DNA of 64,000 nt from Vespula vulgaris (lineage: Eukaryota; Arthropoda; Insecta; Hymenoptera; Vespidae), in contig NC_066589.1 of the NCBI RefSeq assembly GCF_905475345.1, forward strand, positions 867,001 through 931,000, in the 5' to 3' direction. This document shows positions 40,985-51,872 of the stretch, piece after piece (within the stretch, counting starts at the first letter, position 1; each line of letters opens with the position of its first letter). The position numbers were made by a program, and so were the translations under genes. The notes under the pieces are model-generated. The model was not told where the DNA came from. It worked only from the letters and a program-made list of their open reading frames with translations, and searched no databases.

Positions 40985-41830
40985 GCCAGGAACAACGTAT
41001 CATCGAATGAAGCTATTTTAAACCTAATCTAATAAGTCTAACATACATATATAATACTTTATTTTATAGAAATAAAAATATATATTACGTATATTGAATT
41101 AATTGTATAGAAAATGAAAAATATTTAATCCTTAATCGCTTCCTATAACGTGGCACAAATGAAGAATATAGCATATATCTAAATATGCTTATTTTATCCT
41201 CATGTGTATCTTTACTCATTGCAATTTCAGTGTTTCTCACAATTACTTTTTTTAATATTCGTTTTGTGATTTTATAAAACCCTAATTTAATAATTCTAAT
41301 ATAACTTGACTTTATAGAAAAGAAAAGAAGAAAAAAATATATATATATGTAGGTATATTATTCATGAAAAATAAAATTCTGAATTTAATTTAATTCAATT
41401 TAACTTTAAAAATAGCCAAGAAAACGAAAAATTTTCGATCTTAATCTAAACAAAATTTTCTTTCCACAACACGTGGCAAAAGTGTATACATTCTAGTATA
41501 TTTATTTCAACTTCGTGTACACTTTATTCAGTGCAATTAGTTTCCACAATTGCCATATCATATGTTTCGTAACTATGAGTTTACTAGAATTTATTTTTAT
41601 AGAAATAAGAAACATACTACACATGAAAGATAAAAATATGAATTTAATTTAATTAAAAAAAAAAAATTAAAAGAGTGAAAAATGTGTGAGACGCGACTTT
41701 AATAATAAAAATTTACGCTTCATAGCTATGACTTTACCGTATAACTTGATTTTATAAGAACAGAATCATGAAATTGAACTTTAGAAAAGAAAAAAGTGAA
41801 CAATTTATGACCCGACTTTGACACAAAATA
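40985..41830. repeat. Diverged tandem array, unit about 250-280 bp
   Basis: The same ordered words recur: a TTTATAGAAA(T)A block near 41066, 41312, 41594 and (degenerate) 41748; TGAATTTAATTTAATT-like blocks after it; then CACGTGGCA/ACGTGGCACAA near 41149 and 41469; then TTCAGTG/TTCAGTGCAATT near 41226 and 41528. The block before each unit (CTAATCTAATAAGTCTAA near 41023, CTAATTTAATAATTCTAA near 41283) also repeats. The copies are old and indel-rich, and the last ones are truncated. Confidence 0.6.
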
Positions 41831-42459
41831 AAAAATAATTATATTCGTTTACGCAGAACAATATACGACCGAATGTTACATCATCTCAGTTTTCCAAATC
41901 TATTTTTACACCCACCATCGTCAGAGCATTTTGAGTGACAACATGATAAAATATATATGACTAAGAGTCATTCTTGAAAGATTTGAACATTCTGAGGAAT
42001 CTTCGAAAATAATTTAAAATCTATAATCGACCTTTTAAGTTACTATTTGTGGATACCTTTTTGGCATGATAGTCTCTTGATTAAAAATGTCCATCGTTCT
42101 AAAAGTATAATAAAATTTGGCATATTCCAATGATTAATGATAAAAAATTAGAATCGTCTTTAATTCTAAAATATAAAAGAAAAGCGGCGATCGTAACATC
42201 CCTGAAAAGAAAAAACTTAATCTTTTTGCACAAAAGATAATTACTGCATTTTTGTCAAGCAATATGTCTTGGTTGAAAGATCGATTATTGACTATGCAAA
42301 GTATCAATACTATTTCTAATACCACACAGTTGTAATATCCGAAATTATGATAATACAACATTTTATACAACATATAAACATTTTCGCACATTTACTCTTA
42401 ACTGTTCATTATGTATCATTTAAGTTTTATATTTGGATAAAATTTAAATTTCATATTTC

Positions 42460-42565
42460 TTTCAGTTTTCTCTATCAAATATTTTTTCATTTCTTTCAAT
42501 TTTCCCTTTGAAATATTTTCATTATTACTCTCAGTTCTACCTTTGAAATAATTTCGTTTTTCTGT
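42460..42565. repeat. Three-unit degenerate minisatellite
   Basis: About 34-35 bp units built as CTTTCAGTTTTCTC, CTTTCAATTTTCCC and CTCTCAGTTCTACC, each followed by an AAATAT/AAATAA and TTCATT/TTCGTT stretch. The minus-strand frame across it reads as a Lys/Glu-rich peptide, but I see no other coding evidence. Confidence 0.55.
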
Positions 42566-43460
42566 TATATCTTTTTTTTCCTGATAATTGAAAAATTCAT
42601 TTCGTTTCACGTTAACTATCCTAGCTCGTGGACAATCAATGAATTTATAATTAGAATCTATCGACCGTGCAGATATATACGAGTACATTTACTCGAATGC
42701 CCTAAATAATAATTGTAATCGATGACCTATTACATATTAACATTAACCTTTGAACTTTTTACATTGAAAAATAAAATCGGATTGAAATAAAGAATGCAAT
42801 TTCTCTTATAATCCAAAGACCATCCATCGCGAATATTTTCTTGCTAATTCTTTATTAGAATTCGTGAATATCCATGAATACCGATGTACCCATGTATAAT
42901 TAGTTCGCTACGAATTACGATGCAATGCATGTTTTTTACATTACATGCTGTATTTTTATGTATTAAAATGATTAATATACCGTACATTCCATTCATTTCG
43001 CAAAAGAAAAATATTAAAAAGTGCATTGAAATATTCAAAATGCAAATAATTATAAACGTATATGAAACAAGAAAACCTACTCTTGATTTAATAAATAAAT
43101 GCATATACTATAAATCAGAAAATAAGAAATCATTCTCAAATAAATCTCCGAAGAAAAATGTACTTGTGATTACTCGATAATCTTTTATAAATTAATCACA
43201 ATCAACGATTGAGTCAAACGGGAGGAACTTAAAAATTCACTTAATACTTAACAAATTCTGCGATGGCTCCAAAACACTTTGTCCACGATTTAGGACAAAA
43301 TTGAGAGAAGTTGATTCGTAGATAGTTGAAAATGAGATAGACCGACATCTAAATTGATTGAGATCCTTTTCAATGATGTATTAACTTTAGTAGGCAGTAA
43401 TTATTTATTAACGGAGGATCACTGAATTTACTTCGCGAAACTCAACTCTCTGTTTGTGTT

Positions 43461-43500
43461 ATATAAATACAGTCTGTGCGACTGTTAAAATAGGAAAATA
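43461..43500 (+). promoter_or_regulatory. TATA-like element, isolated
   Basis: ATATAAATAC sits in a locally less AT-rich patch (43440-43700), followed by CAGTCTGTGCGACTG and, at 43524-43542, an inverted repeat GACTGC/GCAGTC with a 7-base loop. No gene follows, so it may be a chance match or the start of an unannotated non-coding transcript. Confidence 0.15.
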
Positions 43501-43892
43501 CTTTGCGAACAAACACTGACGACTGCATTGCACGCAGTCGATGCAAAAACACTTGTTTAAATCTTAAAACGCGAACGAACAGACACCGCTTTTACTTCGC
43601 GATTATTTCATTTTTATTTTAGCGATACATGTTAGCAAACACTCGATCCCTTTATTGTTTCGCGCACGATTGCAATGAAGTTCTGAAACAGAGAAAAATA
43701 AAAACAATAATATCATTATTACAATAAAGAGTTATTGAAATTATTAAAGAAATACTTGATACAATATATTACATTTGAGTCTTCATTAATGGTCACACAG
43801 TAGATATCCTGTCGCAAAATAATAAAAACGCTTATGATTACAAAAACTAGAAATAAGTTTTTTATCACGACCGACTCTAGTTCGCGATTATA

Positions 43893-44434
43893 TATGTTAT
43901 TGTTTAAATATTAATTGATTATACTTCGTATACGTCATATATTGTTTAAATAAATATAAAATAATCGAAATTATAAATTATTTAAGCCGTATGCAAAGAG
44001 AGAATTTCGATGTTAGCTCGTCGGAATACAAATGAAAAGTGATTCGATAACGCATAGTCCCTTGATCCTTTGTTTTTGCTGACATTATATATATAAACAA
44101 CGATTTTAAATTTGAAATTTAAATGTACTGAAATATTAAATTAAAATTATTTTACATATATTTAATTAACATTTATTAAGAGTTATGTAATGTTTAAACA
44201 AATATATTATTGTTTAAATATTAGTTTATTATATTTTATATACATTAAATATTGTATAAATCAATATAGAATAATCAAAAGTGTAAATTGCTTAAGCTAA
44301 TTAAAATTGTTTTATATTTTAACATGTGTTTCGAGTTATGTAATGTTTAAACAAATATTATATTATTTAATTAATTATACATTATACATTGTTTAAATAA
44401 ATGTAAAATAATTTACAATATAAATTATTTAAGC
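43893..44434. repeat. AT-rich diverged tandem array, unit about 150 bp
   Basis: Three recognisable units carry ATGTTTAAACAAATAT, TTGTTTAAATATTA, TTGTTTAAATAAATATAAAA and a closing AAATTATTTAAGC (ends near 43987, 44296 and 44434). Spacing between the TTGTTTAAATAAAT-type words is about 306 and 140 bases, consistent with a unit near 150 and one decayed copy in between. Confidence 0.6.
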
Positions 44435-44464
44435 TTAGAGGATAGAGCTTTAATATTTTAATAA

Positions 44465-44590
44465 AGTAAACCTTTTTCAAAAATTCTAGAAAGTCATCTA
44501 TCTCTTTGTTTAAACCTTCATCTTTAAAATCAAAAGTTATTCATTAAAATTGATCAAAAATTATGCATAAATTCATTATTAAAAGTAAAC
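44465..44590. mobile_element. Foldback element, copy B (partial, one arm)
   Basis: GTTTAAACCTTCATCTTTAAAATC, with a following ATTCATTAAAATTGATCAAAAATTATG, matches the right arm of copy A (about 3335-3420), with many substitutions. Only one arm is recognisable. Confidence 0.5.
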
Positions 44591-44947
44591 TATTATAAAA
44601 CCAGGAATGATGGACAGTTATAAGGGTATTCACCCAATATTTTAAGATGTGTAAGACCTTAGCGACCACTGTGGAAAAAAAATGAAGCGTGTAAGAAACT
44701 TCGTTCCTTCTCATGATTTATCGCATCCATATGTTTGCTTGATGGGTATGTTTTTCATACTGTCGGCACGCGTGTATTGAAGAAACGAATTGACAATGAG
44801 ATATCAGACAATGTACAATGACACCGACTTCTATTCTTTCATCGTTCTTTCTTTCAAGGAGTCGATTATTCACATTCTTACAAAGCAATTGATTTTCACG
44901 CTATATAGATGCATAGTGAGAGAGCTTTAACCGTTTGACATGAAGGT

Positions 44948-45235
44948 GAAGTAGCGCCACTGTGTCTTCATAAATTAAAGAAAAACAGCTAAAAGTAGGA
45001 TTTACGCCATGAATTCTCATAGTCATAATTTTTATCCAATTTTAATGATTAAAGACTCATTCGAAAAATGAAGGTTTTTTACATGAGATTGTCTTCCCAA
45101 ATTTTCAAAGCAAGCTTTTATTTGCGTGATAATCATTTTTAAAAATTAGTTATTTTTAAACATGATTTTTATAAGAAAAGTAACATTTTTCAAAAATCTG
45201 AAAAAACAATTTCATATCTTCGTTCGTCTTTTTTA
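44948..45235. mobile_element. Foldback element, copy C
   Basis: It begins with AGCGCCACTGTGTC as copy A does, then ATTTACGCCAT, TCTCATAGTCATAATT, CCAATTTTAATGATTAAAGAC, an A/T-rich middle and a right arm ending CTTCGTTCGTCTTT. The order of blocks is the same as in copy A. The arms are less similar to one another than in copy A, so this copy is older or was damaged. Confidence 0.55.
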
Positions 45236-45835
45236 TTTTTTTTTTAATTTTGTCATTTAATATTCGATAGTATTTATTAAGGATGTGCAGATACCTGAAA
45301 TTATGGGTCGGGTCGGGAATATTTTTCGAGTTCAGAATCCCAAAAATTTGTCGATACAGACATATTTAGGTAAACGTGATTCAAAACATAATTTTTCTGT
45401 TTAGTTATGTAGTTAAACTTTGCAGTTATGATGTAGTTCTAAGTAAATACAAAATTGCATACTATGTATATACTCTTATGCTCTTAAAATCAACATAAAT
45501 AGTAAATTATCTGCCAAAATGATGACTAAAAAGTATCTTATTGAATATTTGTTTCTCATCTTTTTCCATGTGAAAATTTTCTTGCATTTTAATAAGTTAA
45601 AATTTCTTGACTTTAGCTGTTGTTCCATTAAATAATCTATTTCATTTTATTATAATTCGATATGCTGCCTATTATAGTTCACTTTCATTTTGATAAATTT
45701 TATTAACATAAACATGTTTGTAGATTTACCAAAATGTCTCTGTCTTAACTAGTATCATTCATCTTTTTATACTTATACACTATCTTTTAGAAAATAGTTT
45801 TAAAATCCTATTAATTAGCTAACTGTCTGCATTTA

Positions 45836-45960
45836 GTCTGGCTCCTCACCGTAAGCCTATCTGATACAGTAGTACTCATTCAGCATAACCTTATGGATCA
45901 TTGAAGCACGCAAGCTCCACCACCACGACAAGGTAGCAGACTGTTGGAAGAGCCTCTATA
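45836..45960. repeat. GC-richer patch, possible retroelement tail
   Basis: This stretch (GGCTCCTCACCGTAAGCC ... CACCACGACAAGGTAGCAG) stands out from its AT-rich surroundings and is followed by a long pyrimidine run. It reminds me of untranslated ends of insect retroelements, but I cannot place it in a family. A second oddity is GGGTCGGGTCGGG at about 45305. Confidence 0.25.
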
Positions 45961-48052
45961 TTTTTTTTATTTTCTTTCCTATTTCTATTTCCCTTATTCT
46001 TTCTCTAGATAATTCTTTTTTCAGCTTATTAACTTAAATTGAAAAGAGTATTCCACTATTACTATTTTACATCTTCCTTTCTTACAAACTTATATTTTTC
46101 TCTTTCATCCTTATCAATGTTTTCATTCAAATTTGTTCCATTCGTTATCTTGGAATTGTATTAGTCTTTCTACTTCCTTATTAAATTTTTTTTCAGTTTT
46201 ACTCCATTCTTCTTATTCTTTCTTCTTCTAGTCCAATACTATCATTATCTTTCCTGCTATTCTTACATTTATATCTTTTCCGATCATCATCAAATCATTA
46301 TTTTTCTTTTCTATTCCATTACTTAACTTTTTTATTTTTCTAAGATTCTATACAAAATTAAAATCACTATTAATACATTTTGAACAAAAACTGAAAGCAA
46401 CATAAATATTCTTATTGAAATTATCTCAGTAATAGATACAATTGTCTGTTTATTTTGAGACCACTCATTTTCAATTGTTTAGCGACAAATGACTGCATAC
46501 AAAATTAAATTTAAAAAGGAATTACTAAATCATAAATAATCATAATATCAAAATGTCAACAGGGCTTGAAATTGTTCCGAAAATAATTGTTTCGAATTAT
46601 TAGATATCAATTTTGACTGAAAAAAAGCAACCTACTTAATAACATTGTTGTTAGACGTCACATTTTCTTGATTATTCCTAAACATTAATTGTGAAAATAA
46701 TAATTACAAATTCTGAAAATATGAACCATGATCGTCCAAAACACACGTCGAAAATGATGAAACATTTCTCTCTCTTACATATCAGATCAAACAGAATAAA
46801 TTAAAACAAGAAAGAAAGAAATCGTGCACGTTCTATATTTGTAATTGACGCTTAGAGGGCTCCCCTATCGCGCCTTTTCTCCTCTCGATATTTGCATATT
46901 CCCTAAATATTCTTTATAACATTCTATATACAATGAAAAAAATTGTGCAAGCTTTTACCTAGTAATTTTCCTTTTATATCTGCTTTAAGACATCAATGGA
47001 AAAATGAAACTTTTTTTTAACAAACTGAAATTAAAATATTTATAAGATGATAAATGAACTGATCAAAGGTTATAATGTAGAAAAAAAGAATAAATAACAA
47101 AATGTTTTTCTTAACGACGAAAATTTTGCTTTTCGTATGCAAACTCTTTAATCGTATAATTTAATTGAATAATTTTATGCAAGCTTATAAAAATCATATG
47201 CAATTTCAATCTCAGCGATATTCCTCTTCTTCATTATTTTTGTCAATTTCAAATGGCTTAATATCGATAGTACTACGTACATTTTCATGATTATATTAAA
47301 AAATTGTGATAAAGTATCAATCCATTTGAAATTTTAACAGTCCTAAAGTTAAATTTTTAATTTCTCGTTCACTGTTCTATTAACGTGACTATTAAAAAAA
47401 GAAATTTTCAATTTTATGTCAAGTAATCCTTACGTCAGCATAAACATAAGACGATTGCGTCACGTACGATGCATTATTTTATTACACAACTGCTGATCCT
47501 CGCATGTGAAGTGTAATAAAAAATAAAAGTTACTATGTAAAGAATGCGTGTATATATATATAAAATAAAAATGGTTTACCTGGACTTGAACAAGAAAAAA
47601 TACGTTTGATGCGCGGTGTACTTGTATATGAATAAAAAAGGATAAAAAAACAATATTATAAAGTTAAGAAATGGATCTGAGACTATATTGCGAATTCTAT
47701 GAATATGAATTAATTTTTACATTCAGTGATAATTTAATATTACATCAATAGCTGTATATTGTTCATATTGTTACTGTGTCCACATTTATGTAAGACCTAA
47801 CAATACTTTGTACAAGTTTTATGATACACATATATTATGATGTGATTCAGTTTATATATCGTATAACATGATATTTTGGAATAACGCTTGTGCAGAATAA
47901 TCCTTCCCTTGTAGAAAGAAACGAAGTTATTCGTACATAACGTCATAGAAAAAAATGTTCCATAATCGAATTTCACTTATTTTTCCATCCGATGTTTGGA
48001 AAGTTGAAATCTACACTTATATGCTTGCATAAACAAGCATTTTTTCATCTAC

Positions 48053-49057
48053 TCAGTTTGATGGTATTAACCTTGAAGTATCCTCATGATTTTGATACTT
48101 TGGTTTTCCATGAGTGAAAGGTAAATATCTGTACTTGATCATATGCTGAAAGTAATTTATATGCATGGATATATTAGTTTCAATTAATCGCGACTAAATA
48201 AGAAGCTATTACTATGATCTTATTTATCTTAATTTTCTATAGATTTATGAAAATAAAAATTATAAAATCTTACCTTAATTTGACGCTTCATTGTAATACA
48301 GAATAATGTTATGAAATACATAACTAATATTGGCCAAAATACTGGTATATTAAAGAAATCAAAAAAAGTGCATATCATAGCAAAGATTGTAGATTTTATC
48401 ACAGAGTACCAAAATTTAAATTCAGGCAATCTTCTTATAAATGGCCTAAATTCTTCGTTGGCTCTTGTAGGTAACTCTGGACCTTCAATATCTATAAAAA
48501 TGTTATAAAAAAGAAAGTTATATATAGGATAACTTTAAATACAATATTATTACAATAAGTCGATTAAAGAAGGTACCATCCAAATCCATTGCAGGATCGA
48601 TCTTCGGTGTAAGGAATGCTATGAATAAATTCAAATGATAAATTCCTAATGCATATGTTACAATATACCATCCCTAAAAGAATACATAAATGTTATAAAC
48701 TCATCTTATTATTAGATATTACAAAATATATATTTACCTGAGAAAGGAATATACGTAGAACAAAAATGACTACTAGAAATAAAGCAAACATCCATCTTGA
48801 TACAACATGTGGAGTCCACAAGTCTAAGTATCGTTGATGAATCTTTAAAGTAATATATAATTTATAAGATATTAATATATGAACTGTTACACAAAAAATT
48901 TTGATAATCATGTAATGTCTCATTTTAATATGAAACTATATATCTTATACAAAATAATTGTCAATAAAGAAGTCTTGCTAACCTGTGACATTCTTGATAT
49001 TGTTTGGATAAAAACATTCCGTCTGGCTGGACCACCGAGATCCTCATCTTGCATCAT
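48053..49057 (-). CDS. Rer1: RER1, Golgi-to-ER retrieval receptor
   Basis: Five coding exons on the minus strand: 49057-48983, 48842-48738, 48673-48577, 48491-48274, 48145-48053. All have GT-AG introns in phase and give 195 residues, against 196 for human RER1. RER1 is a four-pass early-Golgi membrane protein that retrieves ER-resident and unassembled membrane proteins through COPI vesicles. Diagnostic blocks are GWYIVTYALGIYHLNLFIAF, EEFRPFIRRLPEFKFW, NIPVFWPILVMYFITLFCI and TMKRQIKHMIKYRYLPFTHG. An acceptor at 49068-49067 lies 9 bases before the ATG, so a 5'UTR exon lies upstream. Tandem ATGs (49057 and 49054) make the exact start uncertain by one residue. The N-terminus (MMQDEDLGGPARRNVF) is variable in the family. 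Confidence 0.95.
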
Positions 49058-50504
49058 TTTACTTTCCTAAAGTATAAATATAATATCTATTATACTCTGG
49101 CTTCAATTTATAAAAAAAATTGTTGAGCACTACACAACAGTTGCTGCATATATCCAAAAACGATTAATGCTGATATCTATTAATCATTTATGCTAAAATA
49201 GCTATATATAGCATTACACAATCTTAAACACATCAAAATTATTTAGATACAAATATAAACCGATTATCTTAATTTCTCATCGGCAAAAAATACCTCGATG
49301 ACTTAAGCAAGATTATAAATCGACGTGTAATTAAAATATTATCAATAGAAACTCAAGGTTGTAGATACGTCGTGGTAAGTGTTGAAAAATTATCTCTAGA
49401 ATACCCCTATATTTATTCAATTATATGATAAAATGAAAAAACTCCATGCTTAATTAAAAATATCAGAAGGAAGCTTCCAATTTGTCATGAGCGGCATGTT
49501 CTAAACTTTGTGACTCTTATGTCCTATTAACCAAAGGGAAAATAAACGAAGAGGTATGTACCTAACCTCGTCATCTTATAACATTCAGCAATAGTCGCAC
49601 GACTTCAACATATAATATACCCAGCATCGAATTACCTAAAGTGTCCGCCGTTCTCTATTAATCTGTACAATCAATTCTTTAAGATTTAGTTAAAAAAATA
49701 TAACACGTCACAACATTAATGGGATACTATGATTAGACGTTCTATAGAATTTACAAAATGCTTTATCTTTGTCAGCACCATCTCGTAGGGACAAACTGTT
49801 AAAAACCTCGTTCGGATGTAACTACATATTTTAGGTTTTCGATGACCGAAACTGATTGGTGAGCAAATGGATATAGTTATAACCGTAGTAAGCTACATGA
49901 AATTTTTTTAACTAAAATATGATTTATTAAATATATAATATAATAAGGAATGTAATTCTGAGGAATAAGCTAGTCTAAAAAAGATATAAATAGAAGAAGA
50001 ACGAAACAAAAGATGCATAACGAAAACAAAAACAAAAATTAAATCTTTCAACTAGATGTCCTTCTCACGTAGTGCTAGTGATTTTCATCACACCGACTTA
50101 AAACCCGTCACACAATGAAAGAATATTTTTGTGGAACTGACGTATAGTAACCAATCAGATTTTAATAAAATATGTAGATAGTTTTATAGTCAGTTGATCG
50201 ACTTCAATTTGGTGCCACTTAAATTTGAAAAACTTCCGAAATTTACTACTAGATAGTGCTTTGATTATCTCGGCTTTCGGTTCGGAATCCTGTTTCTCTT
50301 TACTTCATCTATAACCAATGATAAAAGCAACTTTTTACTAACCAATATCTTATTCTGTACTTTTCTCGAAGAATTTTCCATCATCTTCTTCAGCCGGTAC
50401 CTCCATTTTGTTTATTTCAACAGCGGAGAGTATCAAGATATCGCGGAAATTATATTACTCAGCAACGTTTAGCTTTTTAATAAGATAGTGACCATTAAAA
50501 AAAC
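49058..50504. promoter_or_regulatory. Shared RER1/SF2 upstream region
   Basis: RER1 (minus) and SF2 (plus) start head to head 1.45 kb apart. The gap should contain the RER1 5'UTR exon, both promoters and the SF2 5'UTR. CCAAT-type sites occur in both orientations: CTGATTGGT near 49852, ACCAATCAG near 50149, and ACCAAT near 50311 and 50340. No TATA box is obvious. Coregulation is inference. Confidence 0.45.
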
Positions 50505-51872
50505 ATGTCTCACGGAGGTAGAAATGAGTGTAGAATTTATGTGGGCAATTTGCCACCGGATATAAGAACAAAAGATATTCAAGATCTTTTTTATAAGTTT
50601 GGTAAAGTTACATTTGTTGACTTGAAAAATCGCAGAGGTCCACCATTTGCTTTTGTTGAATTTGACGATCCAAGGTAAGATTTATTCGAGTTAATTAATT
50701 AATTTGTAATCTCTATTATTTACATATTTAATTTTTTTTTTTGATACGTAAATATAATAAATTATCATTTTCTTTTTGTATATTTTTATATATTTTCTTT
50801 ATAATTATATTAAACATTATTTCTTAATATATAATTATCTAATTTTTTGTCAATTCTTACTACATTAAATTTACATTATTTTGAACATATTTTTCATTAT
50901 AAAACATATCCTTTTTATAGAGATGCGGAAGATGCCGTACATGCCAGAGATGGCTACGATTACGATGGTTACAGATTGAGAGTTGAATTTCCAAGAGGTG
51001 GTGGACCTAGTAATAATTTTCGTGGAGGTCGTGGAGCAGGGGACACTGGTAGAGGTGGCCGTGGTGAAATGAGTAATTCTCGTGGACGTGGTCCTCCAGC
51101 TAGACGATCTCAGTATAGAGTTCTTGTTACCGGTTTACCACCATCTGGAAGTTGGCAGGATCTAAAAGATCATATGCGAGAAGCTGGTGATGTGTGCTTC
51201 GCGGATGTTTATAAGGATGGTACTGGTGTTGTTGAATTTTTACGATATGAGGATATGAAGTATGCTGTAAAGAAATTGGACGATTCAAGATTTAGGTCTC
51301 ATGAGGTATATACAGCTTATAAATTCATGACGTAAATCAATTTCTTGAACACGTTTACGCCGGCGCGTACCATCGGTGGTTCGCGTTCGACTCTCGTATC
51401 GGCGCGGCGCTTACCACCGATGGTTTGCGCACGAATGTTATATACGCTTGAATTTTTCGTCAGAGTGAGCGTACTACCAAAAATTTAGTACGTTTAGTAA
51501 CTGAAAAAAATTGCCATATAGTTAAAATTTTAATATTGGAAATTTAATGTATATTAATCGAAAAAAAAGCATTAATACGAGCAGAGAGAAATGCAAAAAC
51601 AAGTGCCAGCGTGAACGTGTTAATACAAAATTAATTTATAGATCCTTACATTGATTTTTTTTTATATTTGAATTCTATAGGGAGAGGTAGCGTACATACG
51701 TGTAAAAGAAGATCACAACAGTGGTGACAGAGGACGTAGTGAGGATAGAGAAAGGGGTAGAAGTCGTTCGCGCAGCTACAGTCCACGACGTCGTGGATCT
51801 CCAACATATTCACCGTTACGGCGTAATTACTCGCGCTCAAGATCCCACTCCAAATCTCGATCGTACGACTAG
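50505..51872 (+). CDS. SF2: SF2/SRSF1 splicing factor
   Basis: Three coding exons: 50505-50674, 50921-51305, 51681-51872, giving 248 residues, the same length as human SRSF1. It is a nuclear SR protein that binds exonic enhancers and selects 5' splice sites. RRM1 (about residues 8-80) carries RNP2 IYVGNL and RNP1 PFAFVEF. A Gly/Arg-rich linker follows, then the pseudo-RRM (about 113-190) with its hallmark SWQDLKDH, and a short RS domain (RGRSRSRSYSPRRR ... SRSRSHSKSRSYD). Retention of the second intron would add VYTAYKFMT and stop, so it would drop part of the second RRM and the RS domain. That intron holds a transposon-derived element. Confidence 0.96.
51350..51619. mobile_element. piggyBac-like MITE inside the last SF2 intron
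   Basis: The left end CACGTTTACGCCGGCGC and the reverse complement of the right end, CACGTTCACGCTGGCAC, match at 14 of 17 positions. The right side abuts TTAA (51620-51623) and the left side TGAA (51346-51349), consistent with a TTAA target duplication carrying one mutation, as piggyBac-type elements make. Inside the left end, ACCATCGGTGGT (51369-51380) and ACCACCGATGGT (51413-51424) form a further perfect inverted repeat with GC-rich flanks. No transposase is present. It makes up 270 of the 375 intron bases. Confidence 0.75.

Larger units (their letters stand above)
38670..48052. other. Gene-empty, repeat-rich 9.4 kb
   Basis: After the receptor 3'UTR (to about 39.2 kb) no exon with recognisable homology was seen up to the end of RER1. 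The stretch is AT-rich and holds a TA/TG microsatellite (39318-39365), a direct repeat of GTATATTCATATCTGTACAC (about 40542 and 40572), a diverged tandem array (40985-41830), a small minisatellite (42460-42565), a second AT-rich array (43893-44434), two foldback-element copies (44465-44590 and 44948-45235) and a GC-richer patch (45836-45960). Confidence 0.6.

Noticed and set aside
42416..42688. 90-codon Lys/Glu-rich frame on the minus strand
   Set aside because: The repeat character comes from a degenerate 34-35 bp minisatellite, and no gene structure surrounds it.
43290..43320. TTTGTCC/GGACAAA inverted repeat, compared with the Tc1-like ends
   Set aside because: The arms are 7 bases with an 8-base loop and lack the rest of the terminal repeat, so it is likely chance.
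50847..50920. Upstream extension of SF2 exon 2 in the open frame
   Set aside because: The acceptor TTTTTATAG ending at 50920 and the in-phase join from 50674 reproduce the RRM1 sequence exactly, so the extra residues are intron.
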